Shown here: one piece after another, positions 63,815-64,000 of the stretch
Position numbering within the stretch: position 1 is the stretch's first letter
How the letters are laid out: every line of letters starts with the position of its first letter
Source of the DNA: Dehalobacterium formicoaceticum
GTDB taxonomy: Bacteria; Bacillota; Dehalobacteriia; Dehalobacteriales; Dehalobacteriaceae
Reading direction: 5' to 3'
Length of the DNA: 64,000 nt
Assembly: GCF_002224645.1 (NCBI RefSeq)
Contig: NZ_CP022121.1
Location: forward strand, 496,001 to 560,000
The notes under the pieces: generated by a model
Database searches by the model: none
What the model was told of the DNA's origin: nothing
What the model saw: only the letters and a program-made list of their open reading frames with translations
Position numbers and translations under genes: made by a program

Positions 63815-63922
63815 CTCTCCCAGCCCCTACCTGTTGAATTTCCTCTCAAGTAGGTTAATCTATTGTGGCCGGTTTTTCAATGACTACGGTGGCCTACTAT
63901 TAGATTACCATAGACACTAAGA

Positions 63923-64000
63923 TCTGCGATACTCGGAAAAACTGTCCACACACCAAAAGCCAAAGTTCCAAATCGAAAAAATCCAGGTAAGATCAATCTT
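63923..64000 (+). pseudogene. MobP-type relaxase, continuation after IS21 copy C (runs out of the window)
   Basis: After the duplication the frame reads on from ...EDELR as SAILGKTVHTPKAKVPN, with no stop up to the window end. It is the resumption of the relaxase gene; the rest lies to the right of the window. Confidence 0.8.

Larger units (their letters stand above)
61245..63916 (-). mobile_element. IS21-family insertion sequence, copy C
   Basis: A 2672-bp element with ends TGTATTTGTC and ATAGACA and a 6-bp target duplication CTAAGA (61239-61244 and 63917-63922). It has the same orientation as copy A and is opposite to B. It splits the relaxase gene; deleting the element and one CTAAGA restores the frame. 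Confidence 0.96.

Overview
The window comes from a spore-forming Firmicute, most likely a strictly anaerobic Clostridia member of the Peptococcaceae / Desulfitobacteriaceae kind. The evidence is a BofA homologue, the Bacillus/Clostridium-type gene order tRNA-Ser - SRP RNA - dnaX - ybaB - recR - yaaL - bofA, a one-chain pyruvate:ferredoxin oxidoreductase, AGGAGG-type ribosome binding sites throughout, and an MttB-family methyltransferase cluster under sigma-54 control. The genus is an inference.

Region 1 (1-13.8 kb, all minus strand). The 5' end of a 23S rRNA gene and its upstream spacer are joined, without a 16S gene, to a broken FAD subunit of a molybdenum hydroxylase. Next come an IS21-family element (copy A), a sodium:solute symporter with its DUF3311 partner, an MttB-family (non-pyrrolysine) methyltransferase, a sigma-54 activator, a NiaP-like MFS transporter, and a molybdenum hydroxylase in which the 2Fe-2S and Mo-binding parts are fused. 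Good -24/-12 sigma-54 promoters lie in front of both the methyltransferase and the hydroxylase. The genes look like an uncharacterised catabolic island for an N-methylated, possibly heteroaromatic, compound.

Region 2 (13.8-33.7 kb) is chromosomal backbone: nifJ, bofA, yaaL, recR, ybaB, dnaX, SRP RNA, tRNA-Ser(GGA), a feoB-feoA-small Cys-rich protein operon with a DtxR-type regulator and two palindromic operator candidates, an HD-domain protein, an IS110-family transposase with a probable bridge-RNA leader, and a run of small housekeeping genes (flavin reductase, ferritin-like protein, rubredoxin-like protein, endonuclease IV, SMR and EamA transporters, MutT).

Region 3 (33.8-36.3 kb) is a junction zone. 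It holds two copies of a tRNA 3'-end terminator, a remnant of an ICE-type HTH gene, an AAA_14/DUF4143 ATPase, and a 61-nt 3' fragment of a tRNA-Ser that marks the left attachment site of an integrative conjugative element.

Region 4 (36.3-64 kb, plus strand) is most of a Tn1549/CTn-like ICE: HTH protein, ParA/ParB, a DUF6017-like protein, accessory genes with a SEFIR (TIR-like) protein beside an XRE repressor, PcfB, the VirD4 coupling protein, a VirB2/VirB6/PrgI/VirB4 type IV secretion core, an M23+NlpC/P60 cell-wall hydrolase, topoisomerase III, a RadC-ArdC-like fusion, MobC and a MobP relaxase. Two near-identical IS21 copies (B and C, opposite orientations) with clean target duplications interrupt pcfB and the relaxase gene, so the element is probably unable to transfer itself at present. 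Integrase and right end lie outside the window.
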